Origin: Meandrina meandrites
Lineage: Eukaryota > Cnidaria > Anthozoa > Scleractinia > Meandrinidae
Assembly (NCBI GenBank): GCA_963693305.1
Contig: OY855908.1
Location: 39,354,305-39,418,304 of the forward strand
Reading direction: 5' to 3'
DNA: 64,000 bases
Below, piece after piece: positions 40,901-53,300 of the stretch; position 1 is the stretch's first letter, and every line of letters starts with the position of its first letter. The notes below the pieces were generated by a model that worked only from the letters and a program-made list of their open reading frames with translations, searched no databases and was not told the origin of the DNA. The translations under genes were made by a program, and so were the position numbers.

Positions 40901-43900
40901 TTTGCTTTTGCAAACAAATTTTTCAGGATTCCCCCCCACCCTCCCTCCCCCCTCTAAATCTGTACGATCTTCCTATGGTCTACAACGCACTAATCTTTTA
41001 ACATGAATAAATATATATAAATATATATACTTAAGAGAACAAATATTATCGACTTCTTCTGAACCACTCTTACTACCAAACCTCTCCTACACCTCTAGCT
41101 CTATGCCGTAAATACCGAAACTACTTCAACATATTTCAGCCGCACTAACAATCCATGACGCATTAGACTCGTGTACCCACTGGGTACTATTTTTTATTTT
41201 ATGATATGTAAGGGCTTTAAGATCAGTGGTGCTGTTTTTGTGGTTACGTTTTTCAGTCATGTTTGAAACGTTTCAAGATTCTTTAGAGTAGCCTGCCTGC
41301 AGCCGTCTCCTATTTCTTTCCTGAGACGGAAAAGGAACACGTCCCTTTTCCGCGTGCGGAAATAAGAGACTGCTTTAGAGAAGTCGCTTTATCATTTAAT
41401 TAATTGATTAGAAAAGTATCTAGTAACGCTAGCAAAGCACACAATTTGCATTCATCTAACCATTTCCTAAACGCTCTTATACAGTTTTGTTTTAAGAAAC
41501 GGTAGCCTGAGATTGAACACAAAGGAGCAACATAAAACGTCACCTCCATGGTTTGCTTTACGTTGATGGTTTGCGGAGGCCGGTTGTTGTTAAAGGGGTG
41601 GTGAATGGTCGTTCAAAAAATGCACGTCTCGCAAAAATTAAGCCAAATTCTAGGGGTCTCGTCGTCTCGTATTTTTATGGAGGGCCTTCTCGGAGTCTCG
41701 ATTTCTTTTCCAATGCTAAGAAAGTCTCGGGCTCGCAGAAAATGTATCAGTCTCGCCGTCTCGCAAAGTCTCGCATTTACCATTCGACACCCCTTGTTAA
41801 CGTTGGAAACAAGACAAACAACAGTCCATCGAAGGCAAAGCAACATTCACTCGAACGTGTCCCCTGTCAACACGACTCATAATAATCTCCTTGAAGAGGG
41901 ATAGTATTACACTGGGGTCAAATCCTCTAACAGTTATCAACTGTACCGATAAGTAAAACCCACGAGAGCAGGTTATTAATGTTAATTAAACCTTGTGCTG
42001 TATTTTTAGGGTGACAGAGGTGAAAGAGGTGAACAAGGTCCCAGGGGATCTGACGGTCCACAGGTACAAAAAAAAATAAGTACTATTCTATTGCCGGTAG
42101 TGAAATAAGAAAGAGGAAAGATGAGTTCTCGTAGCTCAGTAGATAGAGCGCCCGCTCGCGGTGTTTGGGAGATCGGTTCGGAGACTCTGTTTTCTCTTTG
42201 TCCCACGCTCGTGACAGGATGAATATTTTATCTTTCATATTCAGTTGCTATCAGAAGTGATATACCATACGATTCCATTGCCTCTCATATAGTTGACCTA
42301 GTGATATATAGAGGATAATACATGGTTTCGCGGAGATATGAAATTTATCTTCGAGTGTTCAAATCGATAGCTCACGAGTGAGCGCAGCGAACGAGTGAGA
42401 TATCGGATTTGAACACGAGAAGATAAATTTCATATCTCCAAGAAACCATGTATTATTCTTTTTATTATATAAACCTACTAATTACGATGTTTTTGACGAT
42501 TTTCCGAAGATTTCCGAAAATTTTCAAAATGTTGTCCGAAGGTTGTACGAATGTTTCCAAACATTTTCCGAGAATTTCCGAAGTTTTCCGAAGATTGCCG
42601 AAGATTGCCGAGGAAGATCCGAAGATTTTTCGACTTAATATCGATTTACTTTGGCTCATTCAGCATTGGAACATGGCAAACTCTGCAAGCTGATTGGTCA
42701 AAAATGATATCACACATGTGTGGATATCATTTTTATCCACACATGTGGGATACCATTTTTCTCGATTTGCTACCACTCGCTATACCACTGCAGTTTATAT
42801 AATAAATAGTTAGACCCTATAATTTATGATGTTTTGCTTAATTACGCCTTAACATTTCCACTGGCCTGAACAGTGGGTAAGTCACTTATCCTAATTCTTA
42901 TTTTTTGTTATTTTTGACATTTTATTTTCGTATTCAGGGCCCATTAGGTGAACTCGGTCTCCCAGGACCAATAGGAAAACCTGGAGAGCAGGTGAAATGT
43001 TTGAACATTTTGTAAAATTTATCTGGAAACAATTTGGTATGGCACAATACTCTTTCCGAAACTTCTGTGCATTTACCCAAAACGGTTTAGCATCTATTTA
43101 TTAGTTTTGAGTCAGTTTCGGCGGTTTTCAGACACCATGGAGAAATTTCAAAAAACAAAATACTAGCTCCAAGGTGCCCACTGTTTGAAAATCATGATGT
43201 AATTCTATTTAAAATGTCATATGACGTTATCACGTCTTTTTGCCGGCCTCTCAGGAATCACTTTTAGGAAAAACTTCGTCAGTATGACGTCATCGCTTAT
43301 TGCTGGCATGTGACGGGGTTTGTTACGATTATCCAGTTAGTAAACCGAGGAGCACTGGGAACCACCACATTTAAAAAAGGAACATCTAATGCCATTTTTC
43401 GAAATCATCACGTGAACAGAAATCAAGTTTAACTCAACAACAAATCGCCATTTAGAATACAAAGTAAAATACTCTAGAACAGTTACAAAGCACTAATTAT
43501 AACACAAATTATATTTGAGGAGTTCCATTAGTAAACAGAAATCTCTGCATTGGTTTATTACAAAAATTAAGAAGACTTTTGATCTCACTTACGAGAAGCT
43601 TATTTCTTATATCGGTTGTCACAGTTCAATATAACGAAGTCTAAAACTATATAATAAAGAAATAAAAAACGCATCCGAGTGCATTGTTGAGTTATATAAG
43701 CACGCGGGGACTTTTAAGAACACGAGAGAAGTGCATATAGAAGCACGAGGCGCAGCCGAGTGCTTCTCGCACTTCTCGTGATTAAAGCAAATCCTCACAG
43801 TGCTAATTTGTGCATTTACTAACAGTGCTTCTTATAGAAAAATATAAGCCATATCAGTGTTTCGCTGACCCCCACTACTCCTGTGCAACCAAGTACACTG

Positions 43901-46900
43901 CCCCATTCTTTTACCAAAATTTCCATTGTACCGAACATTGCTACTTGTGCCAATTCCCCTCACTGCTTAGCTGAATAGCAATCATTTAACAGTCAGTTAC
44001 TTTTATTTATTTTAATCTTTTGACAAATTTCCTGATAATTAGACACCCTTCTGAAACCGTTTATTGGACATGGTATACACCTTCCAAGTTCCATTGTCGC
44101 GAAAGACCTAAAAAACGCCCGATCTCAATAGGTCTTACAAAGCACTTCATGTCGCATTTCCTTTTTAGGGACCAGATGGTATAGGAGGAGACCAGGGTCT
44201 TCCCGGACCACAGGGAGCTCACGTAAGTAACGATCGACTGTTACAAGACCCCAGATGGTGAAAAAGAAAATGTGCACACTGTGAAACAGGAAAAAAGAAT
44301 TCACATAGGTGAACCTTTTAAATCTCAGAGTCAACATGCATAACAGTGGCATAACTGTTGAAGCTTATGGATGAAAGCAATTAAATAAATGCCACTAAGC
44401 AGCACTTCTGTTTGGTTTATGTGAGAGTTAATATATAGATTTAGGCAGGCCTAAAATCGGAGCTCCCATTTATCGTTAGCAAATAAGTAGCCACACTATT
44501 TCTAAGCCTATAGAGTGGTACAGAATAAATTAGTTTTTAATCGCTCATGGTTAAACTTTTAAGTATAAAATATCTTACATGTAAAAACCTCTCATGGTTT
44601 TGTTGACGAAAGCGATGTCAACATATTTCGAGGTTAAACCGAAATTGACGAGTGCACTTTATTGGGTTCCTCACGTACGCACGTAGGAGCACAGAACAGA
44701 TATCTTTGTAAAACTTTTTACAACGTTTACTGTACACTAATTAATACACCTTTATGAGTTATTCAATGTAAAAAGGACCTTGATCTTGTTTTGATTTAAT
44801 ACAAAACAGTAAGGGCAAAAAATCAACTCAAGGCAAAAACAAAGTAGATCGCTGCTAACCACAGTAAACCAAATGAACTCACACCACGGCAAACTGAGAA
44901 AATCACGGCAGCAAAACAAACTCTGCAAATTGATGGTGCCGGTTTTGTAAGTCAGATTTTGTGTAAGAATTGTGACAGCTTGTGATTTGGGAAGTGGTGC
45001 ACGCTAACTTAGAATAAGCTTACAATGTTGTTTTGAACCGTCTTCTGTCTTTTCGCTGCAGTTTGTTTGCATGATAATAATCTAATTCTGTTTTATCGTA
45101 TGCGTTGCTAAATACCTAAGGGAATTTTATGCAGTGAACTGATTCAATTTTCTTCATTTCTGGTAAGCAAATATGCGGTAGGGAAAGCCCGGGAGATAAA
45201 GTCTGAACTCACTCTGCCAAACACGGGTAACTCCAACGAAATCTGCGAAATATATATTGGTTTACCCGTACAAGATTTCAAGATCATTTCAACGCACTCG
45301 CTGATAAGAGAAACAAACAAATGTAATCGAGTATCAAAAAGAGCGGTTGGATAATAGCTCACTTAAAAATATTTTGGTGTGCAGTATCGCTGAGTAGTTT
45401 TACTCGTTTTTATTTGCAGGATTTTTACAAATCGAAATCGTGATTTTGATCCGTGAAGCTTAATAATTTAATATTGTTTTCAAAATCCAATAATGAACAT
45501 CACAGTTAACTCGACTAACTAAAACACAAAACAATTAGTCCAAATGAAATATTTAATAAACAATGTCTGAAAAAATGTACAAACATGAACAAGTTTGAAA
45601 GCAGCATTAATTGAATTGTAAATATTTACGAAAAGATGCGAAACCGACACAACTTCAAATTCGCTCATAAATGAAGTATAAACAGATTGGAGAAGGCTTG
45701 CAAATTCTGCAGGGCTAAAATTTCAAACCAGCACAATAATATCGGAAGCGAACACGCCACTCGTTGAAAACTTACTCCAACACCACCGACATATAAGTTC
45801 TTACAGTGTTTTGAATTATCGGCGAAGATCGATATCTCCTTTCCTTTCGGTGTAGCTGTTAGGTCTGTTAGCAGTCGTTTGTCCATCACTTAGTGAACTT
45901 CACCGGCTCTGAGCTCACTTTTATTCCAGCTCAATTAACTTTTCAGCAGCTTTTCATCCAAGGTCAGCCGCAGTGCTTCAACTCTCGGTGTTTTCCGATG
46001 TATATCATATTCAAGTGGGCAATTATTTCGGATCATCCCGTTAAGCGGTTGTCCTAAATCATTTGGCATGAGGTTTCCATAAAGTTGATGAGTAAATAGA
46101 GTGAGAAATATTCACGAAGCACTATGTTTTCCAGCATGCTCTCTACACGTCTTTCATTCAGGTTAAAAGGTGAACACCGTACCAACTATTTTAGCGCCTT
46201 TTTATACAATCGCTTCGTTTAAGTTGCAATGTAATGTCCAGATCATAAGAAAACGCGAGAAAAAACAACCTGAAGTGACACAGTGTTTTAACAAATTTCT
46301 ACGACAGATAAGCTAACTCTTGACAAACCAAAACATGTTTTTGTGTTACTGTTTGCCAGAGAAGGACTCCAAATCAAGGACAAAGACAAACTCGTCCCCA
46401 GCCCTAATCCGTGCGTACGGACGGACGTGACATCCAAATTTTCTCGGCTGGATGGGTTTACTAATTTCTATAGCAATGATGCTCCGCCCGCGGGCGCCGA
46501 AGGCGCCCGCGGGAGCTCCGCTATTAGTGTGCTATCAAGTAATCAGTGGCGGATCCAGGGGAGGGGCCCGGGGGAGGGGGGACAGCTCCCCTTAATTTTT
46601 CGGAAATAACTCACTTTCTTTCATCTACCGAAATTATCACCGCAGAATTCAACATTGATAATTACGCCCCCCCTCCTTTGGTGAAGGTCTGGATCCGCCA
46701 CTGGTAATCGTTATTTTCTTGTGCGTACATTCTTAATAAGTTTAGAGAAGCCAATGCGACTTGCTTTGATTATTGGTAGATCTTATCTATTGTATTGTTT
46801 TAGGATTTTTGTTTCTTAAAACTAAATTGTACTCTTTTAAGATCTCGAGCGCCATAGGCTGATGTGGACTTGCGTTACTAAGTTACAATATTTACATTTA

Positions 46901-47569
46901 ATAAAAATTAAAAGACCAAATGTATACAATGTAAAAGTAATAGAAATTAAAATAAAAATTAGTGGTTTCAATAACAGTAAAAGTGATCTGATTTCTTTGT
47001 AATCACTGAACTCTCCTTTTCAAAGGTGAAATTGTTAATAAATTTGGAGAATTGCTTTAAATGATTTTTAAACGAAGTGACATTATCATATTTTACGCTG
47101 CTGGGAAATGAGTTCCAGATCATAGCTCCTCTGTGTCGGATAGAGAGTCTGCCTATTTACTTTTTGGGTCTGTCCAGCACCAGTTGTTTTGATCGTCGAG
47201 AGTTATACATTTCTGCTTTCACAGAAAACAATTCAGTTATTTGTGCCTGGCCAGCTTGATAAAAGGCTTGGTGGACGTGTTTTAGTATAGCTTTTTTGTA
47301 CATGTATGAGAATGGAAGCCAGTTGGCTTTTTGTAAGATGTTGGTGTTACCTCGGTCTGTAAGCAGTACCTGATGTTTCCTGTCAACCTACTATGTGTAC
47401 TTTATGCATGTAAATTTGAGTAGAGAACCTACATAAACTACATCTTCCGATTTTTTTTAGGGTCCATTTGGTTTATTTGGACTCACTGGAGACAAAGTAA
47501 GTTTAATCCCCGTGTTTTATTAGTGAGCCAATTTAACGCACATATCTGTCTTCATTACAGCATTATTAC

Positions 47570-47638
<69 letters not shown>

Positions 47639-50107
47639 GTTACCAATTTAAGATGCATTGTAAACATGTAGGTAAGTGTATGGCCACTCTAAATAGTTAC
47701 TCTTACTCTGTTGCGTGCAATGGAGTAGTAGAAACGCTAATGAAATAATGATCACAACGTAATCGTTTTTTTGTCACTTATTTACAGGGAGAGGCGGGAC
47801 AACAGGTAGGCCTCTAAATTATACCAAGTTGAAATATTGTAATGAATTCCCTTTCTTTGATTTTTATGTTTTCAATTTCTGTCATGTAACAGTGTCATTG
47901 TTTTCTCAAGAACGAACGGTTTTGTTTGTCGTGTTGCTATTTCGTCTTTAACCTTCTATTCAGTTACTTTTCATACTATTGAGGCATTCATTTAAAACAA
48001 ACAAACTGTAGATGTCATAAATTAATTTTCATTTTTTTCTCTTCTTCTCTCTAGGGAAAAGACGGCCTTCAGGTGATTTTTTATATTCCGTTCTTGACCT
48101 TTTATACTGAGGGATCTCTGAACAATATGATTCGCCCTGATATCTCCCTTTAGTGTATACCACGCATGAGAATAGTGCTTTTCGCGCGCTCTGATTGGTC
48201 AATTTGGAGGTGATAAGATAAGTACCATTATTACACGACATCAAAGCCTGAACTTTACTGGAGGAAAAACTTCCAAATGTCTTAACATGAAAAGTTGTAT
48301 AGGGAATCTTGTAAATATATAAGCAAAAGGCTTAATACAAAGTATGAAACCTTGTGATTCCCCATTTTAGAGATTCCTCACTTTAGAGATTTTCAATTTA
48401 AGAGATTCCCAGTTCCTTATTCCCATTCCCCCATTAAAAGACTACGGGTCGTTTCAAGTTAGTTTTATCTGTTGGAAAAAGTGTTCATCTTCAAACAGAA
48501 GGTCGACGCAATTCATCACAAACTCACAACATTTTAACGTAGTTTACCTAGGCTTTATTAACAGCTCGAGAAATGTACTTTCCTTTCTTCGTCCAGGGAC
48601 CCCCAGGCCCGCCCGGTCCGCCCGGACGACCGGTGAGTTGGTGATTGTTTAGGGAAGTGACTTAATTTGCACTTTTTCTCTTATGTTCGTTCATTCACGA
48701 ATATCTCGGCAGCGTAAAATCAGAGACTTGTTTTATAATTAGAAATTTGTTTTTGTCACAGGCTGATATTTCTGGATTGGTGAGTACAAGACACTATTTG
48801 TTAAGATGTAAATTACGTCACAGGGGGCGAACTTCAAGCCTCGTGCTGTTACTTCATGACAAATTTGAGTAGTTCAATGAGTAGTTCAATACTGCTCACA
48901 CCAAATCTAAGCACGGTACCCAACTACTGAGTTCCTGTGGGTGGGGTCATGTAGTGCTAGTTGTAAGAGTAGGATTTTGGTTTCAATAACTACTTTTCTT
49001 GTATAAAGTTTGGGTTTATATACCCACGAAGAGACCTTATTTAATTCTCGTGAACAGAGGTGATCCTTGAAATGAAGGGAAGTGCAGCAGTTTCTTCTAC
49101 GATCTGTCTCGTGCTAAGTTAATCGAGTGATAAGTTCTTTGTTTCTGTGTTTAGCCAGTTCCAAGGAAAGGCTTGTTAGGCAAAACGACTGAATTTGTCA
49201 AAGCGCTTTCTTTCAGTGTGGTGTACAGGCACTTCTTAGATAATACGGTACTGATATCCGGAGTTTAACCAAACAGTAGTGGTAACGATACCGATGACGA
49301 TGATGACGAAACGTTCAGAAGCACTAGAGTACTAAAGTTTCTTTAAATAGCTTGATGACAAGGCCAAAAGATAAGGTTTATAAATTCCTTCAACACATCA
49401 ACCACACTATTTGAAAGCATTTTCGAGAGGCTAGTAAATGATGATATTCTTGTGCTATCTAACCTGATTTGCAGAACAGGTTGTTGTCGATTTTTGAGGC
49501 TGCTAATGCTCAAAGTGGTTTGAAAGTTTCAAAAAATTAGAAGATTTTTGTGGAAAATCGTTGCTGGTTGACTGTGTTCTGCAAAGAGCCTATTCTACAT
49601 AGTTGAATTTTAGATCTCACAACAGAGCTATGGCTTCCTTGATGATCCTCAGCTTCAAACCAATACAAAGTCTGCTCTCTACAGAAGTGCTTTGGTAAGT
49701 AACGTAGTTATAAAGATGGGTACGTTATATTCCTTACAAATAAAACTGCTGGAGCGATCTGTGTTAATGTACATAACTAAAAATGTAAAATGTTTAAAAC
49801 AGATATTCATCCCAGTTATACGGCCATTTTGGAGTCTTTGCACGTTTTTTTTAGTAAAAAACTCCATCAATGAAAGAGCACCCTTCCCAAGGATTTATAC
49901 ATCATTGGTCCTCCCTTGGGGGCAACGAACAATAACGTCTCAGCGTATTTAAATTCTGTGACTCTTTTCTCTGAAGAAGACCGCATGTAAACATTTTATA
50001 TTTTAGCTATATTCCTTGTTCTAGCATTTTCATATTCTCCGGGGTACTTCCTATATTGTAACTATACACCGTGGCACTGCACGGAAGGGATGATTTTCTA
50101 AGGCTGA

Positions 50108-50174
<67 letters not shown>

Positions 50175-50354
50175 TTGATATTGATAATGATAATGATAAT
50201 AATAATAACAATATGTATTTAAAGGTGATATGTGATATTCATATATATACATTACATCATTTCACTCCTTTCACGGGAAAATATGAACTCACAATTGACC
50301 TCGCTCCCAATGTGTGGCTTCATAGCTCAGTTGGTAGAGCATCGCACCGGTATC

Positions 50355-50388
<34 letters not shown>

Positions 50389-53300
50389 TGATTTTTTTCA
50401 GGCTTCTTTATCCAATTGCTTAAATTGGAAGTTCACTGCGAAGATCACATATCACCTTCATATATATCCGTAGTTCATATATGAATCATTTCATATACAT
50501 TACATCAATATGTATTTAGTTCATTATGTTGTGGTTCAAATTTTTCTTTGGTTTAAAATTTTTTAAACCAGTTTGATTTTTTTTTACATTATCTTATCTT
50601 GATTATCATAATCAGGAACAAAGGGAAATAAAAATCAAACTGGTTTGAAAAATTTTAAAGCAAGGAAAAATTTACACCACAACATATACATCGTTTCCCT
50701 ACAATCTATTTTCGCATGACAAAGTTATTCTACTTAAGTAAAAATTGAAGCACAAGCTGGGAAGCTATAGATGCTGGAGCTGGAGGTATGTTAAGGTTAG
50801 GGATTTCAAAAGTTCGAGTAAAGAAAAGGGTAGGAAAAACTGTCAGTTAGTGATTAAAAGGGCATTTCAAAATATCGCGAACAGAGCCACCGAACGGTTG
50901 ATTCACGTAAGAATTTTAAGGGCGCGTTCGTTTGGGATCAATCCGGATTAGGAATAATTGGAATAATGCAAGTTAGCGTTTGTTTGGCTGCTCTTCCTAT
51001 TCCGGAATACTTTGATTTCCATTCCGGCTATTCTGCTCCCAGGAGCAGAATAGCCGGAATATATTCCAGAATATATTCTTATTCCGGAATATTCCCAAAC
51101 GAACGCGCCCTTAAAGTGTAACCAAGTGGAAAATTTAGAAAATAGATTTGAAATATCATTTTCAGCGCAATTTTCTATTGAAGGTGGACGAAAGGGTTAT
51201 CTTTTCTGTCAAAAATGGAATACGAAAGAGTGAGGGTTTGGATCTAGGTGTGGAGCTTCCCAATTAAGATATATTTATTTCTCATGATAATGTAATAGAT
51301 ATGTAAGTGAGGTCTTTATGTTCACAGCCTAGAGCCCCAGAGAAAAGTGTATCCAGAAATGTTCCCATGGTATGTTATTTCAAGCTTTTCCTTCTAAAAC
51401 GCCAAATACCCAGTAAACTCATCAACAATAGTTGAGCTTGAGGAAGGTGCCTGGAAAGATAGTGGAGCCTCGAGCACAAGTTTGTTGGAATCGATAACCA
51501 CACGTTTTTTCTGTCAATGTTTGCGTTCCGATTTTATTTGCTCTTACCTTCTTTGCAGTGTACTGATATAAGAACAAGTAAATTTCTCAACTTCGACCCA
51601 ATATTTTTAGTTGTGATTTTGGTAAATTGTTTGTGATTTAAGGGACCGGTCATTATTTATGTAGAGGGGGGGGGGGGGGGGGGAGGGAGAGAAGAAGGGG
51701 GGGGGGGGGGTCAAGGCTATTTCAGATTGGCTAGAGGGGGAGGCTAAACGTTTTTATAAAGAAGTTTAGGGGGGTCAGCAGTTTGAGGTATACAGTATTG
51801 TAAGAGGTGTTCATTGGCCAAGGTGGGTGAAACAGTTAAATAGTAGAGTGCAAACACTATCTGTGAAACAGTAATGCTAAATTGTATAATTTTATGCTAA
51901 TTCTATTGTTTTTCTTTTGCATAAACTCCACTATTATGTACAACTTAGTGATTTGTATTTGACAGAAATACTGTTTGCACTCTAAACTCCATTGTTATCT
52001 CAAATTTTAGTTAATAAAGAATCCAGACCTATCTGGTTTAATATTTGGTTTGACTGAATTATTTTCTGCTGTAAACAAAGTAAAAAGCACGTGACAGGCC
52101 TACACAGACTCCTACGTTCGTGAAATTTGTACAGTTGCCGTTTTGTATTGGATTTGGTCGTCCAATTTATTTTGCCTCTCACTTGTATAGAAAGGGCACT
52201 ATACGCTGTCAGCTGTATTATTAGGAGGCGTTTTTAGTTGAGAAGAGCCGTAAGACTGCCGCCCAGGAAATGTTTTCAGAGGTCATAGGTCTGCACGGTT
52301 TCCCGTTACTAGATTTTTAACATCTCTGTATTTAACTTGTCATACGTATTGCTATAGCGGTTAGTCTCTGCTCATCCACATATGCAAGATAAGCTTTTAG
52401 CTCTCAAAATGTTCGAAAAACTGGCCACTGGTCCACACGATACGCCGATTTTGTGATATAGTAGGTTAGTTCCATTGTTATGCAAAGTAGCTATTAAATC
52501 ATCTTATGATTGTATGTAGCATGCATTTAATAATTACTTAAGGCATATAAGAGGAGATATGAGGTGAGGGCAAGTCATCATGTAAATATTGAAAAAAGAG
52601 GGGAGGGGTCACTTGCTAATTACCTGGCCTGGAGGGGGGACCTTACAGAAATTTTGATCTTTCCAATATATTTTTCGCTCCCCCCTCCCCCCTCTACATA
52701 AATAATGACCGGTCCCTTAGGACCTTTTAGGACAAAATTCGCTTGGACAACTTTGTAGGTTTTTACAAAGTAAAAACAGACGCCGTGGCAGAAAACTTTT
52801 CCTTTATTTTTTTTCTTCTCTTACAGACTACTCAAAGTTGTCGCTGTTTTTTACTGGGTTCAGTTTCTGACGAAATTTTTAAAATATTTCTGGCACTGAC
52901 TTAGTGAAACCCGTCATCCTATTATAAGCTACGTCAGACAACGGAAACAACCGAAGCCATTAGTATATAACGGGGATTTCTGTATGTTTGTTTCGCGCAT
53001 CTCTGCCACGCTTCAAGAAAAAATATCTTGTAATAATTGTGCGCTGTCTTTGATTAGTGGCATAGTCAAAATGCATGCTATGGTCAAACTGAGTTGCATG
53101 CTGAGTACACGTTGCGTTCACGCTTCCTCTAAAGGCTGAACCCGCCACATTTCATTCCATATGTGTGGTATACAAAGCTAACTATGGGCGCGTTCGTTTG
53201 GGATCAATCCGGAATAAGAATAACTGGAATAATGCAAGTTAGCGTTCGTTTGGCTGCTCTTCCTATTCCGGAATACTTGGATTTCCATTCCGGCTATTCT

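Noticed and set aside
41553..41904. Overlapping ORFs of about 100 codons
   Set aside because: They lie across a MITE made of cgaga/tctcg motifs and have no family features.
50007..50252. Poly-Tyr ORF on the minus strand
   Set aside because: It is the translation of an AAT microsatellite.
50232..50423. ORF containing FIAQLVEHRTGIAEVTGSNP
   Set aside because: This is the well-known spurious translation of a tRNA-like repeat; the DNA folds as a tRNA cloverleaf.
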